DNA from: Streptomyces sp. Tue 6430
GTDB taxonomy: Bacteria; Actinomycetota; Actinomycetes; Streptomycetales; Streptomycetaceae
Direction: 5' to 3'
Assembly (NCBI GenBank): GCA_021568835.1
Contig: JAKGSH010000010.1
Coordinates: 620,001-684,000 of the forward strand
Length of the DNA: 64,000 bases
In this document: positions 9,676 to 19,420 of the stretch, one piece after another
Position numbering within the stretch: position 1 is the first letter of the stretch
Layout of the letters: every line of letters begins with the position of its first letter
The notes under the pieces: model-generated
Told to the model about the DNA's origin: nothing
Databases searched by the model: none
The model's input: only the letters and a program-made list of their open reading frames with translations
Position numbers and translations under genes: made by a program

Positions 9676-9706
9676 CGGCCGGGGCGCCGTGCGGGCGCCC
9701 CGGCCG
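9676..9706 (-). terminator. hairpin terminator after tatC
   Basis: A perfect 13-bp stem (CGGCCGGGGCGCC with its complement) and a 5-nt loop GTGCG, 23 bp beyond the tatC stop. There is no U-run, which is common for Streptomyces terminators. Confidence 0.65.
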
Positions 9707-9728
9707 CGGGGAGGCTGCGTACCGGTGC

Positions 9729-10672
9729 TCAGGTCACGTCGTCGTAGCCGTTGACCCGTTCCGTGCTCGTCTGTGCGGGCAGTGTCCGGCTCGGGGCCAC
9801 CGCCTCGACCCGGCCGATGTCCTCGGGGTGAGGTCCAGCTCGGAGGCCTCGTCGTCGGCGGGGCCCAGGGCGTCCCGGCGGCGCCTGCGGCGGTCGTTCA
9901 GCAGGGAGAAGCCGGTGGCGAAGAAGTAGAGGATCCAGATCGGCCCGGCGAGCGCCAGCATCGTCAGCGGGTCGGTGCTGGGCGTGGCCACGGCGGCGAA
10001 GACCGTGATGCCGATGATCATGCCGCGCCACCAGCTCATCATGCGCCGGCCGGTCAGCGCCCCGGTGAGGTTGAGCATGACCAGCAGCAGCGGCAGCTCG
10101 AAGGAGAGGCCGAAGACGAGCACCATGCGCACGATGAGGTCGAGCAGGTCGTCGAGCGGCAGCTGGTTGTCCAGGTCAGCCGGTGAGAACTCGAGGAGCA
10201 CCTTCGCCATCGTCGGCAGCGTCTTGTACGCGAAGAAGGCGCCGCCGAGGAACAGCGGGACGCCCGTGCCGACGAACGCGTAGGCATACTTGCGCTCGTG
10301 CCGGTGCAGGCCCGGCGCGACGAAGCCCCACAGCTGGTAGAGCCAGACCGGCGACGCGAAGATCACGCCCGCCATCAGGGAGACCTTCAGGGCGAGCGTG
10401 AACGGGGTGAGCAGACCGTTCAGGACGATGCGGGCGCAGGTGCCGGTGCGCTGCTGCGCCAGCTCCGAGAAGGTGGAATCGCACCCCACCGCGGTCAGGA
10501 TCGGGTTCGTGAAGAACTCGATGATGTCCTTGTAGAAGAAGGCGGCGACGATCGTGACGACCACGATGGCCAGCAGCGCCTTCGCGAGCCGGTTGCGCAA
10601 CTCACGAAGGTGTTCCGCGAGGGGCATCCGCCCCTCCGGGTCCTTCTCCTTCTTGCGGGCGGACTTGAGCAA
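9729..10672 (-). CDS. tatC: TatC, twin-arginine translocase subunit (one frameshift)
   Basis: Core receptor of the twin-arginine export system in the cytoplasmic membrane. It has the N-terminal MPLAEHLRELRNRL signature, six membrane segments and the invariant loop SPVWLYQLWGFVAPGLHRHERKY (split here as SPVWLYQLWG and FVAPGLHRHERKY). A missing C at 9825-9828 breaks the cytoplasmic tail; restored, it reads LDLTPEDIGRVEAVAPS and ends at 9729, giving 314 residues. The start is either the TTG at 10672 or the ATG 15 codons later, which has GGAGG just upstream. It follows tatA by 47 bp, so the two form an operon. Confidence 0.94.
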
Positions 10673-10719
10673 CCCACGTTCCCATCTCGTGCGGCGGGCC
10701 GGAGGTCACCGGCCCTGCG

Positions 10720-11007
10720 TCAGCGCTTGGTCGAATCCGTCGGCTCACTGACCGGGCGCGAGCTGGTCACGTCACCGGGGGAGGCCTGGATGGTGCGCTG
10801 AGCCGGGGGCTGCTCGCCGTCGTTGGGCGGTCCGGCCGGGGTGGCCGTGCTGCTGCCGTCGTCCTTCATCGCCTTGGCCTCGCTCTTGAGGATGCGAGCG
10901 GACTTGCCGAGCGAGCGGGCCATGTCCGGAAGCTTCTTCGCGCCGAACAGCAGGATGATGACGACGAGGATGAGAATGATCTCGGGGGCGCCGAGCCTTC
11001 CGAACAT
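10720..11007 (-). CDS. tatA: TatA, twin-arginine translocase pore subunit
   Basis: Intact 95-residue protein with one N-terminal membrane helix ([30 protein letters not shown]), the FGAKKLP hinge and an amphipathic helix, then a disordered polar tail. TatA polymerises to form the export channel for folded proteins, an important route in Streptomyces. It is the first gene of a tatA-tatC pair. A long inverted repeat lies 46-73 bp upstream of its start. Confidence 0.95.
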   Translation of the reverse strand: MFGRLGAPEIILILVVIILLFGAKKLPDMARSLGKSARILKSEAKAMKDDGSSTATPAGPPNDGEQPPAQRTIQASPGDVTSSRPVSEPTDSTKR

Positions 11008-11052
11008 AAGTCTTTACCTTCTCACCGAGGCGGCTGGGTGGGATTGCTGTCC

Positions 11053-11080
11053 GATCGGTCGGACAGTTGTCCGAACGATC
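11053..11080. promoter_or_regulatory. 28-bp near-perfect palindrome upstream of tatA
   Basis: The arms are GATCG, one mismatched base, then TCGGACA, around a central GT, with the complement TGTCCGA and CGATC on the other side. Twelve of thirteen arm positions pair. It lies 46-73 bp before the tatA start, so it could be an operator; it could also be a hairpin ending the upstream membrane-protein gene. Confidence 0.5.
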
Positions 11081-11268
11081 GTGCTGGCAGCGATCGTAAC
11101 GCTCAGGGGTGAACGTGAGGCAATCCCCGTGCGTACTCCCGGTCCGCGATCCGGGCCTCGTTCTGCGGACCGCGATCAGCAGCGTACCTGTCCGGACCAC
11201 CGCGACGGGAGGGCGAAGTGTCCCAAAACGTATTCCGCGCGGGACTCACAGGAGGGCCACAGCGGCGC

Positions 11269-11463
11269 TCACAGGGTGTCCACGGCCCGGGCCGCGCTCA
11301 GGGACGCCCGCTCCAGCTCCTCCGCGGCCCGGCTGATGCGCTGCGCGGAGTCCGACACCTGGCGGCCCAGACGCCGCGCCTCCAGGAAGACCCGGACGGC
11401 GAACACCGCGAGGACGGCGAGACCCAGAAAACCCACGGCTACCGCGAACATCGGCCAGAACAT
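11269..11463 (-). CDS. small single-pass membrane protein
   Basis: A 64-residue protein. Residues 1-26 form one hydrophobic helix (MFAVAVGFLGLAVLAVFAVRVF), and the rest is an amphipathic helix rich in Arg, Ala and Glu (SAQRISRAAEELERASLSA). No family recognised. It begins 20 bp after the zinc-ribbon gene, so it may belong to the pafBC transcript, and it is followed by tatA. It is a plausible membrane adaptor, but its function is unknown. Confidence 0.7.
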   Translation of the reverse strand: MFWPMFAVAVGFLGLAVLAVFAVRVFLEARRLGRQVSDSAQRISRAAEELERASLSAARAVDTL

Positions 11464-11483
11464 GACGCCGAGCCTAGACCTTC

Positions 11484-11777
11484 CTACGGGGTGTGCAGCC
11501 GCAGGGTCCTGACCCCGCCCCCGGTGAGCAGCTCGACCACCCGCTCCCCGGCCGGCTTGCGCACGGCGGCGCCGCAGTCGGGGCAGGTGAAGGAGTAGAA
11601 GGTGGTGCGGCTGGAGGCGCCGACGACCAGGCGCAGCGCACCGGCGGCGAGTTCGAAACGGCCGCGGCAGTCCGGGCAGCCCGCCCTGAAGACCACCGGG
11701 GCCACGCCGGTCATGCCCGAAAACGCCGAGGCCACCGAGACACCCCGCGCACCGGACGTCGTCACCGACTCGCTCAC
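11484..11777 (-). CDS. small zinc-ribbon protein downstream of pafC
   Basis: A 97-residue protein with two CxxC pairs, GCPDCRGRF and TCPDCGAAV, about 30 residues apart, which should form one zinc ribbon. The GTG start at 11777 overlaps the pafC stop in a GTGA junction, which argues for coupled translation; an internal ATG gives a 76-residue form. No precise family recognised. The context points to a link with the PafBC DNA-damage regulator, but this is inference. Confidence 0.72.
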   Translation of the reverse strand: MSESVTTSGARGVSVASAFSGMTGVAPVVFRAGCPDCRGRFELAAGALRLVVGASSRTTFYSFTCPDCGAAVRKPAGERVVELLTGGGVRTLRLHTP

Positions 11778-12856
11778 CGCTGCCGCTCCCGACCCTCGAT
11801 CCGCGCCCGCCCGGCCCGCTCCGTGCCGCCCGGCCCGCCGACGGGACCGGCGGTCCCGCCGTGCCCCGCTGCCTCCGCCCCGTCGTACGCCGCCAGCGCC
11901 TCGCGGGCCGCGCGGCGGGCGCTGTCGGCGAGGTCCTGCGGCGCCACGATGCGGCCGTCGCGGCCGAGCCGCAGCGCCAGCCGCCGCAGCGAGGCCGGCT
12001 CGGGCGTGCGCAGGGTGATGCGCAGGCCGCCGTCCACGAGCTCTTCGGCGCTGTCGTGCGGGTAGTACTCGGCGACCCAGCGCCCGCCGGGCCCCACCTC
12101 GACGACGACCTCCGGGTCCTCGGCGGCGGGCTGGACCAGCCCCTCCGACAGGTCGCGCAGTTCGACCTCCGGCGGCGCGGCGGGCTCGTCGAGGATCCTG
12201 ATCTCGGCGACCCGGTCGAGGCGGAAGGTGCGGCGCGCCTCGGAGCGGCGGCACCAGGCCTCCACGTACGTGTGCCCGACGCTGACGAGGCGGATCGGGT
12301 CGATCTCGCGCTCGGTGACCTCGTCGCGGGCGGGCGAGTAATAACGGATCCACAGCCGGCGGCGCTCGGAGATCGCCCGGTCGACGTCGGCGAAGACCCC
12401 GCCCTCGGACTCGAAGGTCACCGACAGGCGGGAGCTGGCACCCGCCGCCTCCCCGGCCGCGGTCTCCACCTTGGCGGTGGCCCGCAGCAGCGCCTGGCGG
12501 TCGCTCTCACGCAGACCGGGCAGGGTCGCCACCGCGCGGGCGGCCACCAGCAGCGCGGTCGCCTCGTCGGCGGCCAGCCGCAGCGGTTCGGCGGCGTCCG
12601 CGCCGAGGGCGGCCGGGTTGTGCCACCAGATCCGCTCGCCGTCGGTGTCGATGTCGAGCAGGTCGCCGCCGCGGAAACTGGTGCCGCACATGGGCAGCAC
12701 GTCGAGGTCGGAGACCAGCTCGTCCTCGGTGATCCCGAAGGCACGGGCGACGTCCTCGATGCGCGCTCCCGGGCGCTCCCGCAGGTACGTCACCAGGGAG
12801 AGCATCCGCCGGGTCTGGTCGATCGCGTTCGCCGGCCTGACCGGTTTGCCTGCCAC
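11774..12856 (-). CDS. pafC: PafC, WYL-domain transcriptional regulator
   Basis: 360-residue partner of PafB. An N-terminal helix-turn-helix (about residues 13-55) precedes a WYL domain whose core reads RRLWIRYYSPARDEVTEREIDP, with VEAWCRRSEARRTFRLDRV further on. In mycobacteria, PafBC activates RecA-independent DNA-damage genes; the name reflects linkage to pafA rather than a part in pupylation. The GTG at 12856 starts MAGKPVRPAN, 18 bp after the pafB stop, so the two are co-transcribed. Confidence 0.92.
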   Translation of the reverse strand: MAGKPVRPANAIDQTRRMLSLVTYLRERPGARIEDVARAFGITEDELVSDLDVLPMCGTSFRGGDLLDIDTDGERIWWHNPAALGADAAEPLRLAADEATALLVAARAVATLPGLRESDRQALLRATAKVETAAGEAAGASSRLSVTFESEGGVFADVDRAISERRRLWIRYYSPARDEVTEREIDPIRLVSVGHTYVEAWCRRSEARRTFRLDRVAEIRILDEPAAPPEVELRDLSEGLVQPAAEDPEVVVEVGPGGRWVAEYYPHDSAEELVDGGLRITLRTPEPASLRRLALRLGRDGRIVAPQDLADSARRAAREALAAYDGAEAAGHGGTAGPVGGPGGTERAGRARIEGRERQR

Positions 12857-12874
12857 TGTGTTGCTCGCTCCCCC

Positions 12875-13851
12875 TCAGCCCTTGGCCACGGCGCGCAGCC
12901 GGTCCACCACGTCGGCCCGCAGCTCCGCGGGCTCCAGCACCACCACGTCCGGCCCGAACTCCACCAGCCAGGCGTCCAGGCCGTGCCCGTACGGAATCTC
13001 CAACTCGTCCCAGCCGTCGCCGAGTTCCCGCACCGCCGTGGCCTTCGCCCGCAAGGGTACCCGCAGCCGGCGCGCAGCCGGATCAGCGCGCTGCGGTCGG
13101 CGGTCTCCCCCGCCCAGCCGGCCACGGTCTCGCGGACGGTGACGACGTCGGGCACGGGCGCGCTGAACGCCGTACCGCGCGAGCGCACCTTGCCGGTGAT
13201 GCGGGACAGCCGGAAGACCCGCTCGGCCCCCCGGTCGCGGTCCCAGCCCGCGAGGTACCAGTGGCCGCGCCAGCACTCCAGCGCCCACGGCTCGACGTGC
13301 CGGGGCTCGGGACGGGCGGCGGTGGCCTTGCGGTAGTCGAAGACGACGGGGCGGCGGTCGCGGCAGGCCAGCATCAGCGGCTCGAACGCGGCCTCGTGGA
13401 CGGGGATGCGCGGTTCCAGGGCACTGTGCGGCTCGTAGGGGTCGACGTCCTCGGGCAGGCCCGCCGCGCGCAGTTTCTGCAGGGCGCCGCTGGCCGCGCC
13501 GGCGAGCCTGGCCTGCTGCCACACCTTGGCGGCCAGGCCCAGGGCGGCGGCCTCCTCGGCGTCGAGGGTGATGGCCGGCAGCCGGTTGCTGTCACGGCGG
13601 GCGAGGTAGCCGATCTCGCCGTCCAGGCTCTCGACGGTCTCGATGACCAGGCCCAGCTCGCGCAGGTCGTCCTTGTCCCGCTCGAACATCCGGTTGAAGG
13701 AGTCGTCCGACCCGGCCCCGCCCCTGCCCGAACCGAACGCCTCGACGTAGGCCTCGATGGAGTCACGCAGCTCGCGCTTGCTGAGCGGCCGCCGCGTCCC
13801 GAGCAGACACAGCGCCAGGTTCATCAGCCGCTCTGCCTTGGCAATGGCCAT
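12875..13851 (-). CDS. pafB: PafB, WYL-domain transcriptional regulator (one frameshift)
   Basis: WYL regulator with an N-terminal HTH (MNLALCLLGTRRPLSKREL) and a WYL core (RRPVVFDYRKATA, then HWYLAGWDRDRGAERVFRLSRI). A missing base in the short run at 13055-13057 displaces the C-terminus. Restoring it gives GYPLRAKATAVRELGDGWDE and a 325-residue protein ending DRLRAVAKG. The ATG at 13851 (MAIAKAERLMN) has GAAGGG upstream. It should form a heterodimer-like unit with PafC. A hairpin lies between it and the upstream FKBP gene, so pafB probably has its own promoter. Confidence 0.92.
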
Positions 13852-13925
13852 CGACGCCCTTCGCCTCTCCTGTGGTGCTTCCGACGGACGACCGTACCGC
13901 TCCGCGGCGCCCGGGCAAAAGCCGA

Positions 13926-13953
13926 GGGTCCATGCCCGGACAGGCATGGACCC
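13926..13953 (-). terminator. hairpin terminator after the FKBP gene
   Basis: An 11-bp perfect stem (GGGTCCATGCC with its complement) and a 6-nt loop lie between the FKBP stop at 13982 and pafB. Confidence 0.65.
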
Positions 13954-13981
13954 CGGCTGGTCGAGACCGGTCCTGCGACGA

Positions 13982-14353
13982 TCAGACCCCGAGCAGGTCG
14001 ACCACGAAGATCAGCGTCTCGCCCGGCTTGATCGCCGGGGTCGGGCTCTGGTTGCCGTAGGCGAGGTGGGCCGGGATGGTCAGCTGGCGACGGCCGCCGA
14101 CCTTCATGCCCTGCACACCCTGGTCCCAGCCCTTGATGACCCGGCCGCCGCCCAGCGGGAAGCGGAACGGGGTCCCGCGGTTCCAGCTCGCGTCGAACTC
14201 CTCACCGGTGCTGAAGGCGACACCGACGTAGTGCACGGAGACGGTCTGGCCCGCCTGCGCCACCTCACCGTCGCCCTCCCAGATGTCCTTGATCTCGAGG
14301 TCCGCCGGGGGCTCGCCGCCCGGGAAGTCGATCTCGGGCTTCTCGATGCTCAC
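13982..14353 (-). CDS. FKBP-type peptidyl-prolyl isomerase
   Basis: Intact 123-residue single-domain FKBP. It carries the usual signature GQTVSVHYVGVAFSTGEEFDASW, the PF/FPLGGGRVIKGWDQGVQGMKVG core and a final GETLIFVVDLLGV strand (each described in parts). It speeds cis-trans isomerisation at Xaa-Pro bonds. No signal peptide, so it is cytoplasmic. It lies 59 bp downstream of the FKBP lipoprotein gene on the same strand, so one transcript may serve both. Confidence 0.94.
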   Translation of the reverse strand: MSIEKPEIDFPGGEPPADLEIKDIWEGDGEVAQAGQTVSVHYVGVAFSTGEEFDASWNRGTPFRFPLGGGRVIKGWDQGVQGMKVGGRRQLTIPAHLAYGNQSPTPAIKPGETLIFVVDLLGV

Positions 14354-14412
14354 GTCTTACGCTCCTGCTTGTTCGCGGAAAGGCAACAGCACAGTCTTAC
14401 ATCACGGCGGCG

Positions 14413-15423
14413 TCACATCTTCGCGAGGATGTCCACCGTGAAGACCATCGTGGAGTCCTTCTCGATACCGCTGCCGGCCGGCGGCTGGTCGCCGTACCCC
14501 AGGTCGGGCGGGATGACGATGACGACGCGGCTGCCGGTCTTCTTGCCGGTCAGACCCTGCGCCCAGCCCTTGACGACCTGCTGGAGCGAGAACGAGGTCA
14601 GCGCGGACCGCTGGTACGTCGAGTCGAACTCCTTGCCGGTGTCCCAGACGACGCCCTTGTACTGCACGAGGACCGTGTCGTCGGCCGCGACGGCCTGGCC
14701 GTCGCCCTCGATGACGTAGCCCGACACGAGCTTCTTCGGCGGGTCGGCCTTGGGGATCTCGACGGAGGGCGCCTTGCCGTCGGTGTTGGTGCCGACCTTC
14801 GGCACGGCGGCGTCGTCCTGGGGGACCTTCTTGCCCTCGGCCGAGCTCCTGGCGTTGAAGGTGTCCTGGACGTCGAACACGAACACCAGCGTGTCGGTGC
14901 CCTTGACGCCCGCCTCCGCGTTGCCCTCCTTGCCGAAGCCCCAGGTGGGCGGGACGGCGAACTGCACCCGGCTGCCGGCCTTCTTGCCGGTCAGGGCGTA
15001 GCGCCAGCCCTCCATGGTGCTGCCCTGCGCGAGCTGGGTGAGCAGCGGCGCCCCGCGGTCGTAGGAGTTGTCGAGGACCTTGCCGGTGTCCCAGATCTGG
15101 CCGAGGTACTGGGCCTGGATGTAGTCGCCCTCCGCGACGGTCCGGCCGCCGCCCGCGATGACCGTCCTGACGGCGAGCTGGTCGGAGGGCTCGCCACTGC
15201 CCTTGGCGACCGTCGGCTTCTCCCCGAACTTCGTGCCCGCGGTGATGGCCGGCAGCGGACCGTCGACGATCTTGGGGGCGGGCGCGGCGGAGGGGGCCGA
15301 GGCGGAGGGCGACGCGCTGCTGTCCACCTTGCCCGACGAGTCGGACGAGTCGTCGCCCCCGCATCCGGCGAGCGTGACCAGTCCTGCGGGTACGGCGGCG
15401 AGAATGAGTGAGCGTCGGCGCAC
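14413..15423 (-). CDS. lipoprotein with two FKBP isomerase domains
   Basis: A 336-residue exported isomerase. The GTG at 15423 has GAGG 8 nt upstream and begins a signal peptide, VRRRSLILAAVPAGLVTLAGC, written here in parts: a basic start, a hydrophobic core and lipobox LAGC with Cys21. A Ser-rich linker follows, then two FKBP domains (cores YIQAQYLGQIWDTGKVLDNS and VLVQYKGVVWDTGKEFDST). It probably assists folding of exported proteins on the outer face of the membrane. It sits between pafA and the cytoplasmic FKBP. Confidence 0.92.
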   Translation of the reverse strand: MRRRSLILAAVPAGLVTLAGCGGDDSSDSSGKVDSSASPSASAPSAAPAPKIVDGPLPAITAGTKFGEKPTVAKGSGEPSDQLAVRTVIAGGGRTVAEGDYIQAQYLGQIWDTGKVLDNSYDRGAPLLTQLAQGSTMEGWRYALTGKKAGSRVQFAVPPTWGFGKEGNAEAGVKGTDTLVFVFDVQDTFNARSSAEGKKVPQDDAAVPKVGTNTDGKAPSVEIPKADPPKKLVSGYVIEGDGQAVAADDTVLVQYKGVVWDTGKEFDSTYQRSALTSFSLQQVVKGWAQGLTGKKTGSRVVIVIPPDLGYGDQPPAGSGIEKDSTMVFTVDILAKM

Positions 15424-15565
15424 GGTGGGGGCCTCGTAATCGGTTGATCTTGCTGATGGCGTGCGCGCTACCTTACTGACGATTCCGCGCCGATTCAGGT
15501 TTCGGCCCGGTTCCGTTTCGGCCGGTGCTCCGGGAGTTGTCCCCGGACGGCACCGCCGACGTGAG

Positions 15566-15598
15566 AAGGGCGCCGTACGGGAAACGTACGGCGCCCTT
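15566..15598 (-). terminator. hairpin terminator after pafA
   Basis: A perfect 14-bp stem (AAGGGCGCCGTACG with its complement) and a GGAAA loop, 38 bp beyond the pafA stop. Confidence 0.75.
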
Positions 15599-15635
15599 GT
15601 CGCGTTCCGGCATTGCCGCGGAACGCGGTACCCGG

Positions 15636-16995
15636 TCACATTCCGGCGATCAGCTTCTCCACCCGGTCGTCCACCGAACGGAACGGGTCCTTGCACAACA
15701 CCGTGCGCTGCGCCTGGTCGTTGAGCTTGAGGTGCACCCAGTCGACGGTGAAGTCCCGCCGCTGCTCCTGGGCCCGGCGGATGAAGTCACCGCGCAACCG
15801 CGCCCGAGTGGTCTGCGGGGGGACCGACTTGCCCTCGAAGATCTTCAGGTCGTTGCAGATCCGGGCGGCCTGCCCCTTGCGCTCCAGCAGGTAGTAGAGG
15901 CCACGACGACGGTGGATGTCGTGGTAGGCGAGGTCTATCTGCGCCACGCGCGGGTGCGACATGGTCATGTTGTGCTTGGCCCGGTACCGCTCGATGAGCT
16001 TGTACTTCATCACCCAGTCGATCTCGGTGCCGATGCGGTCGAGGTCCTCGGCCTCGATCGCGTCGAGCGTGCGGCCCCACAGCTCCAGGACCTGGTCGAC
16101 GGTGCCGGTACGGATGCCGCGGCGCTCGACGAAGTCCACGGCCTTCTCGTAGTACTCGCGCTGCACCTCGAGGGCGGAGGCCTCACGGCCGCTGGCCAGG
16201 CGCACCTTGCGCCGGCCGGTGATGTCGTGGCTGACCTCGCGGATCGCCCGGATCGGGTTCTCCAGGGTCAGGTCGCGCATCACGGTGCCCGCCTCGATCA
16301 TGCGCAGCACCAGGTCGGTGGCTCCGACCTTGAGCAGCATGGTCGTCTCGGACATGTTCGAGTCGCCCACGATCACGTGCAGGCGACGGTAGCGCTCGGC
16401 GTCGGCGTGCGGTTCGTCGCGGGTGTTGATGATGGGCCGGGACCGGGTCGTCGCCGAGGAGACGCCCTCCCAGATGTGCTCGGCCCGCTGGCTCACGCAG
16501 TAGACGGCCCCGCGGGGCGTCTGGAGCACCTTCCCGGCACCGCACAGCAGCTGCCGGGTCACCAGGAAGGGATGAGGATGTCCGCGAGCCGGGAGAACTC
16601 CCGTGCCGGGCCACCAGGTAGTTCTCGTGGCAACCGTAGGAGTTGCCCGCCGAGTCGGTGTTGTTCTTGAAGAGGTAGACGTCGCCCGCGATTCCTTCCT
16701 CGTGCAGGCGTCGTTCCGCGTCCACCAGGAGTCCCTCGAGAATGCGCTCGCCGGCCTTGTCGTGGGTGACCAGTTCGGTCACGTTGTCACATTCGGGTGT
16801 CGCGTATTCCGGATGCGATCCCACGTCGAGATAGAGGCGGGCGCCGTTCCGCAGAAAGACATTGCTGCTTCGGCCCCATGACACGACACGGCGGAAGAGG
16901 TACCGCGCCACCTCGTCAGGCGACAGGCGGCGCTGTCCCCTGAACGTGCACGTGACGCCGTACTCGTTCTCCAGCCCGAAAATGCGGCGGTCCAT
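15636..16995 (-). CDS. pafA: PafA, Pup-protein ligase (two frameshifts)
   Basis: Attaches the C-terminal Glu of Pup to lysines of target proteins with ATP. It starts [20 protein letters not shown] (the nucleotide-binding N-terminus shared with Dop) and continues through [40 protein letters not shown] and [13 protein letters not shown]. Two missing bases, near 16570-16572 and 16599-16601, break it just after [10 protein letters not shown]. Restoring both gives [20 protein letters not shown] and a 453-residue protein, the usual length. It starts 9 bp after an MFS transporter gene on the same strand, so it is probably co-transcribed with that gene rather than with prcBA. Confidence 0.95.
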
Positions 16996-17004
16996 GACTG
17001 AACA

Positions 17005-18263
17005 TTACGCCCGATCCCCTGAACTGAAACGGGGTTCGACGGCACGGTTCGGATCATTTTCCGATGAAGCCGCAACCACCCCGCTTCCGGCGGGAACGGC
17101 GAGCACCCGCCCCGTGGCCAGCAAAACCAGCAATGCCACGGCACCCGCCGCACCCGGCACGGCGAAACCCACCGGGCGCCGCCCGCCTCGACGACCGGGC
17201 CCGCCACGGCCGTTCCGAGCGAGTGACCGACCGTGAAGGTGGTCACCAGCCAGGAGAACGCCTCCGTGACGGTGCCGCGCGGCGCGTGCCGGTCGACCAG
17301 CACGAACGCGCAGGCGAGCGCGGGCGCGAGGAACACGCCCGCCAACGCGGTGAGCGCCACCATGGCGACCGCGCCCGGCATCAGCGTCAGCGGCAGATAA
17401 CACACCGCCAGGAACGCCACCAGCACCCGCAGTCGCCGCTCCGGCGCCCCCACCCACCGCCGCGCCCCGTAGGCCACCCCGCCGACGAGCGCGCCGAGGC
17501 CGAGGGCGGCCATCAGCCAGCCGTACACCACGTCACCCCCGTGGTCGTCGGCGTACGGCACGGAGGCCACCGTGATGGAACCCAGCGCGATGCCGACGAA
17601 CAGGAAGGCGCCCAGCAGCGCGAGCAGACCGGGCGAGCGCAGGGCGCCCAGCCAGTGCGCCTCGCGCGGGGCGGAGCGCCACGCCCGCGAGGGCGGCGAG
17701 ACGACCACGGTCAGCGCCCCGAGCACCCCGAGCCCGTTCAGGACCAGCAGGGCGGCCTGCGCCGACCACAGCGAGGTGCACAGGGTCACCAGCAGCGGCC
17801 CGACGGTGAACATCACCTCCTGGGCCACCGCGTCCATCGCGTACGCGGTGTGCACCTGCTCCTCCCGGCGCAGCACCGACGGCCACAGCGCCCGCAGGCC
17901 GCCCTCCAGCGGCGGGGTGAACAGCCCGGCCGCCGCGACGAGGACGAGGGCGAGCGGCAACGGGGCGATGCCGGTGAAGGCGAAGCCGCCCATGGCGAAG
18001 GCCGCGGCGAGCGCGGCGGACAGCTGCACACGCGGCTGGCCGTGCAGGTCGACCAGACGGCCGAGCAGCGGCTGACCGACGGCGTTGGCGACGCCGTACA
18101 CGGCCGCCAGGACGCCCGCGAGGGTGTAACCGCCGCCCTCGGCACGCACGAACAGCACGATCGCGATGGCGGCCGTGGCGTTGGGCAGCCGCCCCACCAG
18201 GGTGCCGGCGAGGAGCCGGGCCGCGTGCCGCGCCCTGAGGATCTCCAGATACCCCGCGGTCAT
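17005..18263 (-). CDS. MFS transporter upstream of pafA (one frameshift)
   Basis: Major facilitator protein of about 419 residues with some 12 membrane segments and the loop 2-3 motif GQPLLGRLVDLHGQPR. The ATG at 18263 (MTAGYLEILRARHAARLL) has GGAGG six bases upstream. A missing base near 17166 shifts the last segment; restored, it reads GGARWAFAVPGAAGAVALLVLL and ends FSSGDRA. The substrate is unknown. It is divergent from a LacI regulator and runs into pafA with a 9-bp gap, an unusual setting for a pupylation gene. Confidence 0.88.
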
Positions 18264-18311
18264 GTCCCGCCTCCGTCGGCTCCCCCGAGGCGGTCGACCC
18301 CGCCAAGGTTT

Positions 18312-18339
18312 TACGTATAACGCGTCTCGGTCATACGTA
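18312..18339. promoter_or_regulatory. candidate LacI-family operator in the divergent promoter
   Basis: A perfect inverted repeat TACGTAT, 14 bp, ATACGTA lies in the 120-bp region between the divergent MFS-pafA and LacI genes. The position suits control of both, though the 14-bp spacing is wide for a LacI-type site. Assignment is by inference. Confidence 0.5.
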
Positions 18340-18383
18340 CCATGTGCGCTGTTCACCCGTCCAGACGAAAGAGCAGGCCCACG

Positions 18384-19394
18384 GTGGCACGAGCCAGCAC
18401 CCGCCCGACGAGCCGCGACGTCGCCCGGGCCGCAGGCGTCTCCCAGGCCGCCGTCTCCCTCGTCCTCGGCGACAAATGGCGCGGCCGCGTCTCCGAGACC
18501 ACGGCGGAACGCGTACGCCAGGCCGCCCGCGACCTCGGCTACCGCCCCAACCTGGCCGCCCGCAACCTGCGCCTGGGCCGCACCCGCACCATCCTGCTCG
18601 TCGTCCCGGAACTGACCACCGAATTCTTCGCCGGCGTCTACACCGGCGCCGCCCGCCTCGCCGCCACCCACGGCTTCGGCGTCGTCCTCTACCCCTCCCC
18701 CGAAGGCATCGGCCCCGCCCCCGACCCTTCGCCTCCGCCCCCACCGCCCTCGACGGCGTCCTGGCCTCCTCCATGGCCGCCGACGCCCTCACCACCATCC
18801 GCGGCGACCAGCTCCCCCTCGTCATGCTCGACAGCGACCCCTCGGCAGCCTCGGAGCCGCCACCGTCAACCTCGACATCGCCGACGGCGCCCGCCAGATC
18901 GCCGAACACCTCCTGGACCTCGGCCACCGGCACTTCCTGCACCTGGCCTCCGACGTCCCCTCCTGGACGTTCGAGGTACGCGCCCGCGAGCTGGCCGCAC
19001 GCGTGCACGCCGTGCCCGGCACCACCCTGCGCACCGCCCCCACCCCGATGACCATCGACGGCGCCCGCACGGCCGCGGAAACCGCCCTGGACTCCCCGGC
19101 GCCCGACCCACCGCCGTCGTCTGCGACGACGACAAACTCGCCGCCGGCGTCTACAAGGCCGCACGCCGACGCGGGCTGCGGGTACCCGACGACATCTCCG
19201 TCACCGGCGTCGACGACATCGCGCTCGCCGCCGCCCTCGACCCCGAACTGACGACCGTGCGCCTGGACGCCGAACTCTTCGGAGAACACGGCATGCGGGC
19301 CCTGCTGGCGGTCCTGGACGGCCGGACGCCCGAGACCGGACAGATCCCGGTCCACCTGGTCGTCCGGGGCTCCACGGCCCCATCCAGGGCCTGA
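18384..19394 (+). CDS. LacI-family transcriptional regulator (three frameshifts)
   Basis: The N-terminal HTH reads [20 protein letters not shown], followed by the hinge [19 protein letters not shown] and a periplasmic-binding-type sensor domain ending [22 protein letters not shown]. Three single missing bases, near 18725-18727, 18840 and 19099, put the middle out of frame; the net change is three, so start and end share one frame. Restored segments read [36 protein letters not shown] and [15 protein letters not shown], giving 337 residues. GTG at 18384. It is divergent from MFS-pafA and converges on prcA. The effector is probably a sugar or other small molecule. Confidence 0.85.
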   Translation: MARASTRPTSRDVARAAGVSQAAVSLVLGDKWRGRVSETTAERVRQAARDLGYRPNLAARNLRLGRTRTILLVVPELTTEFFAGVYTGAARLAATHGFGVVLYPSPEGIGPAPDPSPPPPPPSTASWPPPWPPTPSPPSAATSSPSSCSTATPRQPRSRHRQPRHRRRRPPDRRTPPGPRPPALPAPGLRRPLLDVRGTRPRAGRTRARRARHHPAHRPHPDDHRRRPHGRGNRPGLPGARPTAVVCDDDKLAAGVYKAARRRGLRVPDDISVTGVDDIALAAALDPELTTVRLDAELFGEHGMRALLAVLDGRTPETGQIPVHLVVRGSTAPSRA

Positions 19395-19420
19395 GAGGGG
19401 CCAGCCGGGAAAACGCCTGC

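Noticed and set aside
18384..19394. LacI regulator as a decayed pseudogene
   Set aside because: Three single-base losses restore a full family sequence, and the same kind of break hits essential or core genes throughout the window, so sequence error is the simpler reading.
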